From: Bradyrhizobium sp. CCBAU 53351
GTDB taxonomy: Bacteria > Pseudomonadota > Alphaproteobacteria > Rhizobiales > Xanthobacteraceae
Assembly (NCBI RefSeq): GCF_015291745.1
Contig: NZ_CP030059.1
Location: 124,001-188,000 of the forward strand
Direction: 5' to 3'
Length of the DNA stretch: 64,000 nt
Shown: positions 8,387 through 15,685 of the stretch, piece after piece
How the letters are laid out: every line of letters starts with the position of its first letter
Numbering within the stretch: the first letter of the stretch is position 1
The notes under the pieces: model-generated
What the model saw: the letters and a program-made list of their open reading frames with translations, nothing else
What the model was told of the DNA's origin: nothing
Databases searched by the model: none
Position numbers and translations under genes: made by a program

Positions 8387-9658
8387 ATGACCGAACAGAC
8401 GCTCGCTGCGCCTATCGACGCCCCATCGGAGCAGCCGCGCGGCTTTTCGCGCTACCAGGCGCTTCTCATCGCGCTGCTCGCGTTCACGCAGTTCACCATC
8501 ATCCTCGACTTCATCATCATGTCGCCGCTCGGCGCCATCCTGATGCCCGCGCTCGACATCACGGCCACCCAATTCGGCGTCGCGGTGTCGGCCTACGCGT
8601 TCAGCGCGGGCATTTCGGGCGTGCTGGCCGCCGGCTTTGCCGATCGCTTCGACCGCAAGCGCCTGCTGCTGTTCTTCTATGTCGGCTTCACGCTCGGCAC
8701 CGCGCTCTGCGCGGCGGCGCCGAACTACCACGTGTTGCTCATGGGCCGGATCGTGACCGGATTGTTCGGTGGCGTGATCGGCTCGGTGGTGCTCGCCATC
8801 ATCACCGACCTGTTCCCGCTGCGGATGCGCGGCCGCGTGATGGGGATTATCCAGACGGCGTTCGCGGCGAGCCAGGTGCTCGGCATTCCCGCCGGGCTGT
8901 TTCTCGCCAATCACTGGAGCTGGCATGTCTGCTTCATCGCGATCGTCGTGGTGTCGATTGCCGCGATCGCCATCATCGCCTTCGCCATGGAGCCGGTCGA
9001 TGCGCATCTGAAGCTGAGGCAGGACAAAAACCCGTTCCACCATCTGATCGCGACGCTCGCGCAGCCGCGCTACACGCTGGCCTTCGCGGTCACGACGCTG
9101 CTGGCGACCGGCGGCTACATGCTGATGCCGTTCTCCAGCGCCTTCACCGTGCACAATCTCGGCATCGACATCACGCATCTGCCGACGATCTATCTCGTCT
9201 CCGGCCTGTTCAGCATCGTCACGGGGCCGCTGGTCGGCCGAGCCAGCGACGCGTTCGGCAAATACCCGACCTTCGTGTTCGGCTGCGTGATGACCGTGAT
9301 CATGGTGCTGATCTACACCCATCTCGGCCACGTCTCGCTGGTGACCGCGATCGTCGTCAACGTGCTGATGTTCATCGGCATCTTCTCGCGCATGATCCCG
9401 TCGCAGGCGCTGATGTCGGCGATCCCCGATCCGACCCAGCGCGGCTCGTTCAGCGCGGTCAGCGCCTCGCTGCAGCAGCTCTCCGGCGGCCTCGGCTCGG
9501 TGCTCGCCGGTGCGATTATCGTGCAGGCGCCCGACGGGGCGCTGCTCCATTTCGACCGGATCGGCTACGTCGTCGTCGCCACGACGATCATCACGCTGGT
9601 GATGATGTATTTCGTGCAGAAGGCGGTGGCCGAGCGGACGGGGAAGCGGGTGGTGTGA
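8387..9658 (+). CDS. MFS transporter
   Basis: A 423-residue major facilitator protein with about 12 transmembrane helices. The start MTEQTLAAPIDAPSEQPRGF was chosen because the longer frame adds only non-conserved residues. The loop-2/3 signature appears as GFADRFDRKRLLLFFYVGF, and TM4/5 carries GRIVTGLFGGVIGSVVLAIITDLFPLRMRGRVMGI. The sequence resembles the arabinose/chloramphenicol efflux (DHA1) class, so export of a small molecule is likely, but the substrate is unknown. It stands alone, divergent from the adhesin. Confidence 0.87.
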   Translation: MTEQTLAAPIDAPSEQPRGFSRYQALLIALLAFTQFTIILDFIIMSPLGAILMPALDITATQFGVAVSAYAFSAGISGVLAAGFADRFDRKRLLLFFYVGFTLGTALCAAAPNYHVLLMGRIVTGLFGGVIGSVVLAIITDLFPLRMRGRVMGIIQTAFAASQVLGIPAGLFLANHWSWHVCFIAIVVVSIAAIAIIAFAMEPVDAHLKLRQDKNPFHHLIATLAQPRYTLAFAVTTLLATGGYMLMPFSSAFTVHNLGIDITHLPTIYLVSGLFSIVTGPLVGRASDAFGKYPTFVFGCVMTVIMVLIYTHLGHVSLVTAIVVNVLMFIGIFSRMIPSQALMSAIPDPTQRGSFSAVSASLQQLSGGLGSVLAGAIIVQAPDGALLHFDRIGYVVVATTIITLVMMYFVQKAVAERTGKRVV

Positions 9659-9740
9659 GGGGGGATTGCCCGGTTGGCGATTTGATGCAGCACCTTTCCA
9701 ACAATGGTTATTGGGAGCGGCATTGGTGGAGCGAATTGTC

Positions 9741-9998
9741 ATGGCTGCGAGCGCGGATCTCGGCGAAGCCCTTGAAAACTTTGTAAAAAATCTAGTCGCT
9801 TCGGGTCGTTATCACTCCAAGAGCGAGGTGCTGCGGGAGGGCGTCCGGCTTATCCAGGAGCGTGAAGCCCGTCTGGCCGCGTTGGACGCTGCAATCGCGC
9901 GCGGGCTTGAGGACGCCGGAGCAGGACGGGTCAAATCGAACTCTGAGGTGTTTGACCGGCTGGAAGCGAGATTGGCCGCCAAGGCTGAGCCCGCGTGA
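9741..9998 (+). CDS. parD: ParD-like antitoxin
   Basis: An 85-residue antitoxin of the type II ParD family with an N-terminal ribbon-helix-helix DNA-binding domain (SADLGEALENFVKNLVASGRYHSKSEVLREGVRLI). Its acidic/Ala-rich C-terminus would wrap the toxin. A GGAG lies about 9 nt upstream of the chosen ATG. The stop overlaps the GTG start of the toxin gene by 4 bp (GTGA). It normally neutralises ParE and autorepresses the operon; because the toxin gene here is interrupted, the antitoxin may be an orphan regulator or protect against related toxins. Confidence 0.85.
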   Translation: MAASADLGEALENFVKNLVASGRYHSKSEVLREGVRLIQEREARLAALDAAIARGLEDAGAGRVKSNSEVFDRLEARLAAKAEPA

Positions 9999-10337
9999 TT
10001 GTCGTCATCACCGCGGAAGCGGAAGCCGACCTTGAGGAGATTGCGTCCTATGTCGCTGGGCAGAGCCCGCGGAGCGCGCTCGCGCTTATCCGCGCACTGC
10101 GCGAAAAGTGCGAATCCCTTGCTGACGCACCACGCGGCTACCCCTTGGTCCCGCGCTAGGAGCACAACGGTATTCGACGGCGACCGTTCGGAAGCTTTTT
10201 GATTTTCTACCGTGTCGGTATCGATGCGATCGAGGTGATCCACATCCTCCACGGCGCACGTGACTACGAGCCGCTACTCTTCCCGGAGGACCAGGGTGTC
10301 ACGATCGACCGCTATGTGCAGCTCGCACAAGCACAAA
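9995..10337 (+). pseudogene. parE: ParE-like toxin, interrupted by an in-frame stop
   Basis: From the GTG at 9995 the frame reads MIVVITAEAEADLEEIASYV...GYPLVPR, then meets TAG at 10157. It continues in the same frame as EHNGIRRRPFGSFLIFYRVG and DAIEVIHILHGARDYEPLLF. Both halves match ParE (RelE/ParE fold), whose core motif is PR-Y-xxGIRR; the stop replaces the expected tyrosine. No length change is involved, so this is a point nonsense mutation. The usual stop after FPED is also absent and the frame runs into the island boundary at 10338. An intact gyrase-poisoning toxin is therefore unlikely unless the stop is suppressed. Confidence 0.8.
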
Positions 10338-10357
10338 ATGGTGCCCAGGAAAGGACT
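10338..10357 (+). repeat. Island left attachment site (att core copy)
   Basis: The 20-bp sequence is identical to 20281-20300, the 3' end of tRNA-Leu with one extra base. It represents the displaced tRNA fragment at the far end of the island and lies in the tail of the broken parE frame. Confidence 0.92.
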
Positions 10358-10395
10358 GGATCGCCACCGTCGAAAAAGCCCTAATTTGCTGGGTT

Positions 10396-10440
10396 TTTGA
10401 GCCGCCCGGCATCGGCTTGTGTACCGGTTCTGTGTACCGG
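10396..10440 (+). promoter_or_regulatory. Probable integrase arm sites, left end
   Basis: Two direct copies of TGTGTACCGG (10418-10427 and 10431-10440) lie 13 bp apart centre to centre. A 10-mer TTTGAGCCGC at 10396-10405 starts 38 bp inside the att core. Both patterns recur at the right end (20206-20241): the direct repeat with the same 13-bp period, the 10-mer inverted and at nearly the same distance from the core. The mirrored design suggests binding sites for the integrase or an excision factor. Confidence 0.6.
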
Positions 10441-10574
10441 AGACAAGCGCTTGACAGCCTGAGGGACCAGACTGGTTCACTTCTGCAGACCGCTGGATCC
10501 TTAATCAGGTCGGCCATTGCTCCTTTAGTTGCTACGGGGGTTAATTTCTCCGCCTGGAGCGACAGGAGGATGCG

Positions 10575-11906
10575 ATGCAAGCGTATGACTTGGTGGTGAT
10601 TGGATCTGGAACGGCCGCTCAGGTCGTGAGCGCGAAGGTCCGAAAGGCCGGAAGGACAGTTGCTGTCGTGGACCATCGTCCGTTCGGCGGGACCTGTGCG
10701 CTGCGCGGATGTGACCCTAAGAAAATGCTCATAAGTGGTGCCGAGACCATCGATGCTGCACAGCGCATGCAGGGTCACGGGGTCACAGGCGAACTTCGGA
10801 TCGGTTGGCGCGAACTCATCGCCTTCAAACGCACTTTCACCGACCCGGTGCCTCAGAAGCAGGAGGCCCATTACGCCGCACAAGGCATTGATGCTTTTCA
10901 CGGCATTGCGCGGTTCACTGGCCCCGACGCTGTCTCTGTCGAAGGACAGGAATTAAAGGCGCGTCACATTGTCATCGCTACCGGCGCACGTCCCGTGCCT
11001 CTGCAGTTTCTCGGTGCAGAACACATCATCACGAGTGACCGATTCCTGGAGCTGGAGAGCCTGCCAGGGAGGATCGTACTGATTGGCGGTGGTTACGTCG
11101 CGGCGGAGTTTTCCCACATTGCCGCTCGCGCGGGAGCACAGGTAACGGTGTTCCAACGCGCTGACCGTATGCTGCCGCGTTTCGACCCAGACCTTGTCGG
11201 TTGGTTGATGGTAAAGTTTGCGGAACTCGGAATCGACGTGCGGACGCGATCAACGGTCGACCGAATCGAGCAAACGGCGAACGGTCTGCTAGTGCATGCC
11301 GATGGGCAGCAAAGCGTGGCTGCCGATCTGGTGGTGCATGCGGCGGGTCGCGAGCCTGACCTGGGCATGGACTTAGCGGCGGCTCAAGTCACGGTAAGCA
11401 AGAAGCGTCTCGAATTGAACGAATATCTCCAGAGCGTATCCAACCCTCAAGTCTACGCTGCCGGCGATGCTGCGAGTTTGGGCCCGCCCCTGACGCCCGT
11501 ATCGGCCCACGATGGTAGGGTCGTCGCTACCAATATTCTGGAAGGCAACTCTCGCAAGCCCGATTATCGAGGGGTGCCGAGCGTGGCATTCACAATCCCG
11601 CCAATTGCCTCCGTGGGGCTGACGGAGAGTCAGGCCCGGACGCAAGGGTTGAAGTTCAAAGTGAACTCGGAGAACACGCCAAATTGGTATACGGCTCGTC
11701 GTCTCGCAGAACGAGTGTACGGCTACAAAACGCTGGTCGAGGAGGGAACGGGTCGGATTCTCGGAGCACATATCGTCGGTCCCCACGCCGACGAGGTAAT
11801 CAATCTGTTTGGACTCGCGATGCGGCACAATCTGACCGCGAGGGATTTGCAGACGACCATGTTTGCCTATCCAACCGGCGCGTCAGACATCGGATCTATG
11901 GTCTAG
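10575..11906 (+). CDS. MerA-like FAD/NAD(P)-dependent disulfide oxidoreductase
   Basis: This 443-residue flavoprotein follows an AGGAGG ribosome site. The N-terminal FAD motif is VVIGSGTAAQ, the redox-active disulfide is at C41/C46 in GGTCALRGCDPKK, the NAD(P) motif is IVLIGGGYVAAEFS and the second FAD motif is VYAAGDAAS. It belongs to the pyridine nucleotide-disulfide oxidoreductase family of mercuric reductase and glutathione reductase. It differs from classical MerA in three ways: no N-terminal NmerA domain, an unusual CALRGC spacer, and no C-terminal vicinal Cys pair (the tail is AYPTGASDIGSMV). Its place beside merR/merT/merP suggests a role in Hg(II) handling, but reductase activity is inference. 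Confidence 0.8.
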   Translation: MQAYDLVVIGSGTAAQVVSAKVRKAGRTVAVVDHRPFGGTCALRGCDPKKMLISGAETIDAAQRMQGHGVTGELRIGWRELIAFKRTFTDPVPQKQEAHYAAQGIDAFHGIARFTGPDAVSVEGQELKARHIVIATGARPVPLQFLGAEHIITSDRFLELESLPGRIVLIGGGYVAAEFSHIAARAGAQVTVFQRADRMLPRFDPDLVGWLMVKFAELGIDVRTRSTVDRIEQTANGLLVHADGQQSVAADLVVHAAGREPDLGMDLAAAQVTVSKKRLELNEYLQSVSNPQVYAAGDAASLGPPLTPVSAHDGRVVATNILEGNSRKPDYRGVPSVAFTIPPIASVGLTESQARTQGLKFKVNSENTPNWYTARRLAERVYGYKTLVEEGTGRILGAHIVGPHADEVINLFGLAMRHNLTARDLQTTMFAYPTGASDIGSMV

Positions 11907-12337
11907 TCGCCTGGCCGACCGGCATCCAGAATATCGAGCACCGGGCAATCGGGGGTTGCGCCGTCGGAGCACTGTGCGACCGTTTCCGCCAGGATGGACT
12001 CAAGCTTCACGAGGTCGGAGAGTTTCTGACGAACATTCGCCAGATGTGCACTCGCAATCCTGTGCACGTCGGCACATGGCGCACGCCCTGGCCCTCCCAT
12101 GGCAAGCATGGCGCGAATTTCCTCGAGGGTGAACCCAAGGTCGCGGGATCGGCGGATGAAAGCCAATATCCTGGCTTCGGTCGGTCCGTAGACTCGCCGC
12201 CCACTAGCCGTGCGTGGTGGCGCCGGCAGCATGTCGATGCGCTCGTAATAGCGGATGGTCTCAACGTTCACGCCGCTGTGCTTCGAGAGTTCCCCGATCG
12301 AGAAGCCTTCCGCTCGCGAGGGTGTGATTGAGCGCAT
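11903..12337 (-). CDS. merR: MerR family mercury-responsive regulator
   Basis: A 144-residue regulator with an N-terminal winged-helix HTH (FSIGELSKHSGVNVETIRYYERIDML), a dimerisation helix, and metal-binding cysteines C88, C123 and C131 (APCAD and QCSDGATPDC). The three-Cys set with a cysteine before the long helix is the Hg(II) signature of MerR; CueR lacks the first one. The C-x7-C spacing differs slightly from Tn501 MerR. The start MRSITPSRAEGF was chosen because the longer frame reaches into the divergent merT. It is convergent with the merA-like gene: the two stop codons share one CTAG at 11903-11906. Confidence 0.87.
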   Translation of the reverse strand: MRSITPSRAEGFSIGELSKHSGVNVETIRYYERIDMLPAPPRTASGRRVYGPTEARILAFIRRSRDLGFTLEEIRAMLAMGGPGRAPCADVHRIASAHLANVRQKLSDLVKLESILAETVAQCSDGATPDCPVLDILDAGRPGD

Positions 12338-12347
12338 GAAATCGTCC

Positions 12348-12378
12348 TTGATCCTGTAGTGACTACAGGATGCATGGT
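12348..12378 (+). promoter_or_regulatory. MerR-type promoter and operator for merT
   Basis: A perfect 8-1-8 palindrome CCTGTAGTGACTACAGG (12353-12369) sits between -35 TTGATC (12348-12353) and -10 CATGGT (12373-12378), with the 19-bp spacer typical of MerR-activated promoters. It lies between the divergent merR and merT genes. The predicted start point (about 12385) is next to the merT ATG at 12386, so the message would be leaderless or nearly so. Confidence 0.8.
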
Positions 12379-12385
12379 ATAGCCC

Positions 12386-12772
12386 ATGAAGATCAATCAG
12401 ACCGATCACATTGCTGATGACCGACCGCGGCAAGGCCTGATAGCGGCAGGTGGCGTCCTGGCCGCGCTTGCGGCATCGTCGTGTTGTATTCTTCCCCTAG
12501 CGATGTTTGCTCTCGGGATTAGCGGAGCCTGGATCGGGAATTTCACCCGGCTGGCTCCCTACCAACCCTATTTCATAGCGGCCACCCTCGGGTTCTTGGG
12601 GTACGGCTATTGGTTGGTCTACCGATCAGGAAAACGCGCCTGCGCCGAGGGCGAGGCCTGCGCGCGGGCCCTACCGAATCGCATCATCAAGGCAAGCCTC
12701 ATCCTCGCAACTATCTTGGTTGCTGCCGCTCTAGGGCTCGACTTTATCGCTCCCCTACTCCTCAACTCATGA
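12386..12772 (+). CDS. merT: Mercuric ion transport protein MerT
   Basis: An inner-membrane Hg(II) importer of 128 residues with three transmembrane segments (about 18-42, 57-78 and 98-122). The cysteine pair C33/C34 in the first helix (SSCCILPL) and a second pair C86/C92 in the cytoplasmic loop (RACAEGEACA) are the relay residues that take Hg(II) from MerP and pass it inward. The usual loop pair is more closely spaced. It is transcribed divergently from merR and is followed by merP after 13 bp. Confidence 0.92.
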   Translation: MKINQTDHIADDRPRQGLIAAGGVLAALAASSCCILPLAMFALGISGAWIGNFTRLAPYQPYFIAATLGFLGYGYWLVYRSGKRACAEGEACARALPNRIIKASLILATILVAAALGLDFIAPLLLNS

Positions 12773-12785
12773 CCGGAAACTTCCC

Positions 12786-13070
12786 ATGAACAAAGTTCTC
12801 GCCTTCGCCGCCTTCGCTGTCACCATTATCGCTGCGCCAACGGCCATGGCTGCAGAGAGAACGATCACGTTGGCCGTGAAGAACATGTACTGCGCGTCAT
12901 GCCCCTCCATCGTCAAAGGAAGCCTGGAAGCAGTGCCGGGTGTGGCCAAGGTTGCGGTGTCCTACAAGGACAAGACGGCAACGATCGTCTATGACGATGC
13001 CAAGGCCGATGTAAACCAACTGACCTCGGCCACCACCCAGGCCGGTTACCCGTCCGCACCCAAGAGCTGA
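12786..13070 (+). CDS. merP: Periplasmic mercury-binding protein MerP
   Basis: A 94-residue periplasmic protein with a signal peptide (cut near AMA/AE, residue 22) and a heavy-metal-associated ferredoxin-like fold. The metal motif is MYCASC (C36 and C39), and the strand/helix pattern ITLAVKNMYC...VKGSLEAVPGVAKVAVSY is canonical. MerP captures Hg(II) and delivers it to MerT. It sits directly between merT and the GDCCVxC gene. Confidence 0.93.
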   Translation: MNKVLAFAAFAVTIIAAPTAMAAERTITLAVKNMYCASCPSIVKGSLEAVPGVAKVAVSYKDKTATIVYDDAKADVNQLTSATTQAGYPSAPKS

Positions 13071-13074
13071 TCCG

Positions 13075-13299
13075 ATGCTTCTTCAGTCGACCATCACCTG
13101 TCCGCACTGCTCTGTCGCGAAAACGGAGACCATGCCGACCGATGCCTGTCAGTTCTTCTATGAATGCACCGGCTGCGGCACGAAGCTAAAGCCCAAGTCG
13201 GGCGATTGTTGCGTATTCTGTTCCTATGGCTCGGTGCCGTGTCCACCAATTCAAGAGGTTCGCGCCGGCAAACCTGGCGCTGCCTCCTGCTGTGCGTAA
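13075..13299 (+). CDS. GDCCVxC domain protein
   Basis: A 74-residue, Cys-rich protein (about 11 Cys) carrying the diagnostic SGDCCVFCSYG motif, two CxxC pairs (CPHC and CTGC) and a C-terminal CC. This small family commonly accompanies merT/merP in proteobacteria; some members are selenoproteins, but here all positions are Cys. Its role is unproven; a cytoplasmic Hg(II)/thiol carrier is a reasonable inference. It starts 5 bp after merP and ends 7 bp before the next gene, so it is part of the mer transcript. Confidence 0.88.
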   Translation: MLLQSTITCPHCSVAKTETMPTDACQFFYECTGCGTKLKPKSGDCCVFCSYGSVPCPPIQEVRAGKPGAASCCA

Positions 13300-13305
13300 C
13301 AGGCG

Positions 13306-13677
13306 ATGACCAGCGCGCCGATTCAAACCTCGCGCGACTGGCTTGGCAGTGTCCATACCAGCGTGCTGGCGTGGTGGCTGCCTAAAGCAGCCATCCTTGC
13401 CGGTTTGTTTTTCCCTGTATCTTTTCGCGCCGTGATCTGGATTATCGCACTCATCTGGATGGGCGCGGCGTGCATCCTGAATGCACGACGCTGTAATCGC
13501 ACGCATTGTCGCTATACCGGGCCTTACTATCTCGCGATGATCGTGCCCGTGACGGTCCTCGGAGCGGGGCTGATCACGGTCGGCATAGTTGGATGGTTTT
13601 GGTTGGGCGTGATGATCCTCGGCGGAAGCTGGCTCATATGGTGGGCTACCGAGCGAACATGGGGGACGTTCTCCTAG
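13306..13677 (+). CDS. Cys-containing membrane protein of the mer cluster
   Basis: A 123-residue protein with about four hydrophobic segments (about residues 22-38, 40-58, 74-95 and 97-113). Between the second and third is a cysteine/histidine cluster ILNARRCNRTHCRYTGPYY. I do not know a characterised homologue, but the tight spacing to the GDCCVxC gene (7 bp) places it in the mer operon. A metal-binding or transport-accessory role is inference. It closes the mer block; the next gene is convergent. Confidence 0.75.
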   Translation: MTSAPIQTSRDWLGSVHTSVLAWWLPKAAILAGLFFPVSFRAVIWIIALIWMGAACILNARRCNRTHCRYTGPYYLAMIVPVTVLGAGLITVGIVGWFWLGVMILGGSWLIWWATERTWGTFS

Positions 13678-13758
13678 CGTGAGAGCCGGACTGTGGGTCA
13701 CAGGCCGACTTACCAATAGGCCCACTTCTGGGGTAGAGCGGACGTCCACTCCAAATCT

Positions 13759-14463
13759 TCATTGGATCTCCCCTAACATTCGTCCGATGGCGGTCGCCGC
13801 GTAGGGCTTTCCGCTTTCGCTCTTGTAGCCGGCTCTCGCCAGTTCATCGGCGATAGCCCTGAGTGAACGGCGACCGCCCTTTGGCGTCTTTCGACGCAAC
13901 CGCTTCGCCATAGTGATCATCTCCCCGCCATGCTTCTCGTCATCGATCTCGCGATAGCTCTTGCGGCCTTCAACCTTCACGCCGGTGGCGCGCTTCCGAT
14001 CCCGCGCGGCCTTCAGCTTGCCCACCAGCCGCGCCTTCTCAAGCTGAGCGAATACGCCGGCGATCTGGCGCATCGCGATCTTGAACGGGTCGTTCGTCTC
14101 CGTGAGATCGTCGCCCGAGCTGGTTAACACTCGAACGCCGCGCTCGATCAAAGCGATTATGCCGGCCTCCTGGACGATCAGCTGGCGCGCAAACCTCGAA
14201 GCATCCTCGACCACGACCGTCCGCACGCCATTGGACTCAATCCTGTCCAGCAAGGCTGAGAATCCCGGCCGGCTCTCTATCGGGTCCGCACCGCTAACGT
14301 CCTGGTCGTAGAACTCCTCCGTGATCTCCAGGCCGGCCCGCTTCGCAAACGCCTCGATCGCGGCCCGCTGGCGCTTGTCGCTGTCCTTGTCCGGCCCGAC
14401 GTTCGCCGCACTCGACGTCCGCAGATACGCGATCGATTTCGTCAATTTCGGTGATTTTGCCAC
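13759..14463 (-). CDS. Serine recombinase (resolvase/invertase family)
   Basis: A 234-residue site-specific recombinase. The catalytic serine is in IAYLRTSSA (S17), followed by VVVEDASRFARQ and the long helix IAMRQIAGVFAQLEKARLVGKLKAARDRKRATG that links to a C-terminal HTH region (RSLRAIADELARAGYKSESGKPYAATAIGRML). Its size is that of small resolvases/invertases. It may resolve or invert parts of the island or be a remnant of the mer insertion; no obvious res site was recognised. It is divergent from the XRE gene across an AT-rich 160-bp region. Confidence 0.88.
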   Translation of the reverse strand: MAKSPKLTKSIAYLRTSSAANVGPDKDSDKRQRAAIEAFAKRAGLEITEEFYDQDVSGADPIESRPGFSALLDRIESNGVRTVVVEDASRFARQLIVQEAGIIALIERGVRVLTSSGDDLTETNDPFKIAMRQIAGVFAQLEKARLVGKLKAARDRKRATGVKVEGRKSYREIDDEKHGGEMITMAKRLRRKTPKGGRRSLRAIADELARAGYKSESGKPYAATAIGRMLGEIQ

Positions 14464-14622
14464 GGCTTAACCCAATTATCTGTTTCGTTATCTTGAGATA
14501 TCGTAACAGAGTAGCACCAAGACGGCAACGAAAAACGATAAGTGGGGTGAAATTTTTCAATCTGATGGGTTGAATTACAGAGCGCGACAGGTTATTTCAG
14601 CACACCAAAGAGGAGGAATCGC
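14464..14622. promoter_or_regulatory. Divergent regulatory region between recombinase and XRE genes
   Basis: An AT-rich 159-bp spacer containing a near-palindrome (CGTTATC ... GATATCG around 14488-14503) and a run of AAAAACG and ATTTTTC tracts. It must hold both divergent promoters and is a natural place for binding by the XRE protein. The operator assignment is tentative. Confidence 0.4.
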
Positions 14623-14982
14623 ATGCTTACAGACATTGGAAAAGAGCTGAGGAAGCTGCGGATCGAAACGGATGAGCGCTTGATGGACATGGCAAAGCGA
14701 CTGGACAAGTCGGCCTCCTTCATCTCCGCGGTCGAGGTCGGCAAGAAGTCGCCGCCCTCGGACTTCGAAGAGGCCGTGATCAAAATCTACCAGCTTGCCG
14801 GCGATGCCGCTGAGGCGCTTCGCCGGGCGGCAGATCGATCGCGCAAAGCCTTCACCATTGAGCCGAGCAGCGCCCTCGGTCGTGACACTGCGGCATTGCT
14901 GGCGAGACGCATCAACAATCTGTCGGACAGCCAGCTCAAAGAAATCCGGGAGATTTTGTTCAAGGGGAGCAAGCCGGCGTGA
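14623..14982 (+). CDS. XRE family HTH regulator
   Basis: A 119-residue protein with an N-terminal lambda-Cro/XRE helix-turn-helix (IGKELRKLRIETDERLMDMAKRLDKSASFISAVEVGKKSPP). Its C-terminal tail (SSALGRDTAALLARRINNLSDSQLKEIREIL) may dimerise or be a proteolysis target. A strong GAGGAGG lies upstream of the ATG. Its stop overlaps the start of the ImmA-like peptidase, the typical ImmR/ImmA arrangement that controls excision and transfer in integrative elements and prophages. Confidence 0.87.
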   Translation: MLTDIGKELRKLRIETDERLMDMAKRLDKSASFISAVEVGKKSPPSDFEEAVIKIYQLAGDAAEALRRAADRSRKAFTIEPSSALGRDTAALLARRINNLSDSQLKEIREILFKGSKPA

Positions 14983-15518
14983 GCGGACAAGACTTCGTCG
15001 TGCCAGCACTGAGCTGGGACCAGATCGCACAGACGACAGACAGCATCCGCGAGCAGTTCGGTCTCGGTGCGCAGCCCTACTTCCCGATCATGGAGTTCAT
15101 CGAGAAGGTCCTGGACCAGCGAATGAGCGTGGTCACGTTCGAGGTCGCCGACAAGCACGAGATGGCCAATGCCGAGGGCTACACCGACCCGAATGGCGAG
15201 TTCATCATTTTACGGGATGACGTCTACTACGGCGCGTATGCCGGTGACGGCCGGTCACGGTTCACGGCAGCTCACGAGCTTGGACATCTCGCCCTTCACA
15301 CCCGGATGCCACTCGCACGCGCCCGTCCGGAGCAGAGCGTCCCGCCCTTTTGCCTGAGCGAACCTCAGGCCAACCAGTTTGCAGCGGAGCTGTTGATGCC
15401 TCGCTGCTTCATGATGCGCACCGACACCGCAGCGGTGGTCATCGCGCGCCACGGCGTCTCCTATGAGGCGGCGACCAACCGTCTTAATTTCCTGAGCAGA
15501 AAGGGACTGCTGAAATAG
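14979..15518 (+). CDS. ImmA/IrrE family metallopeptidase
   Basis: A 179-residue zinc peptidase starting with GTG inside the stop of the XRE gene. The active site is AAHELGHLALH (HExxH at 99-103), with a downstream acidic third-ligand region (SEPQANQFAAELLMPR) typical of the COG2856 family. Members cleave a partner XRE repressor after DNA damage or signalling and so derepress mobile-element genes. Some act with the HTH partner as a toxin-antitoxin-like pair. A terminator-like hairpin follows directly. Confidence 0.9.
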   Translation: MSGQDFVVPALSWDQIAQTTDSIREQFGLGAQPYFPIMEFIEKVLDQRMSVVTFEVADKHEMANAEGYTDPNGEFIILRDDVYYGAYAGDGRSRFTAAHELGHLALHTRMPLARARPEQSVPPFCLSEPQANQFAAELLMPRCFMMRTDTAAVVIARHGVSYEAATNRLNFLSRKGLLK

Positions 15519-15520
15519 AA

Positions 15521-15552
15521 AGAGGGCTTGAGCTTGGGGGCTCAGGCCCTCT
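15521..15552 (+). terminator. Terminator-like hairpin after the ImmA gene
   Basis: A 13-bp stem (AGAGGGCTTGAGC / GCTCAGGCCCTCT) with one G-T wobble and a 6-nt loop starts 2 bp after the stop codon. It is followed by TCCGTATTTCTGG, a weak U-tract. It probably ends the XRE-ImmA transcript. Confidence 0.65.
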
Positions 15553-15685
15553 TCCGTATTTCTGGTTCGGGCACAAGGGGCTTGCCGAACCGGAAGCCCA
15601 CGATGCCGAATCAGGTGATCGCAAACCTCGCCTAATATGGGCCGGCAGTCGTGTCAAGGCAAACAGCGCCCCGACGGAGTGCGTG

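Noticed and set aside
10450..10480. TTGACA at about 10452 as promoter for the merA-like gene
   Set aside because: No acceptable -10 lies 16-18 bp downstream, so the promoter of this gene remains unidentified.
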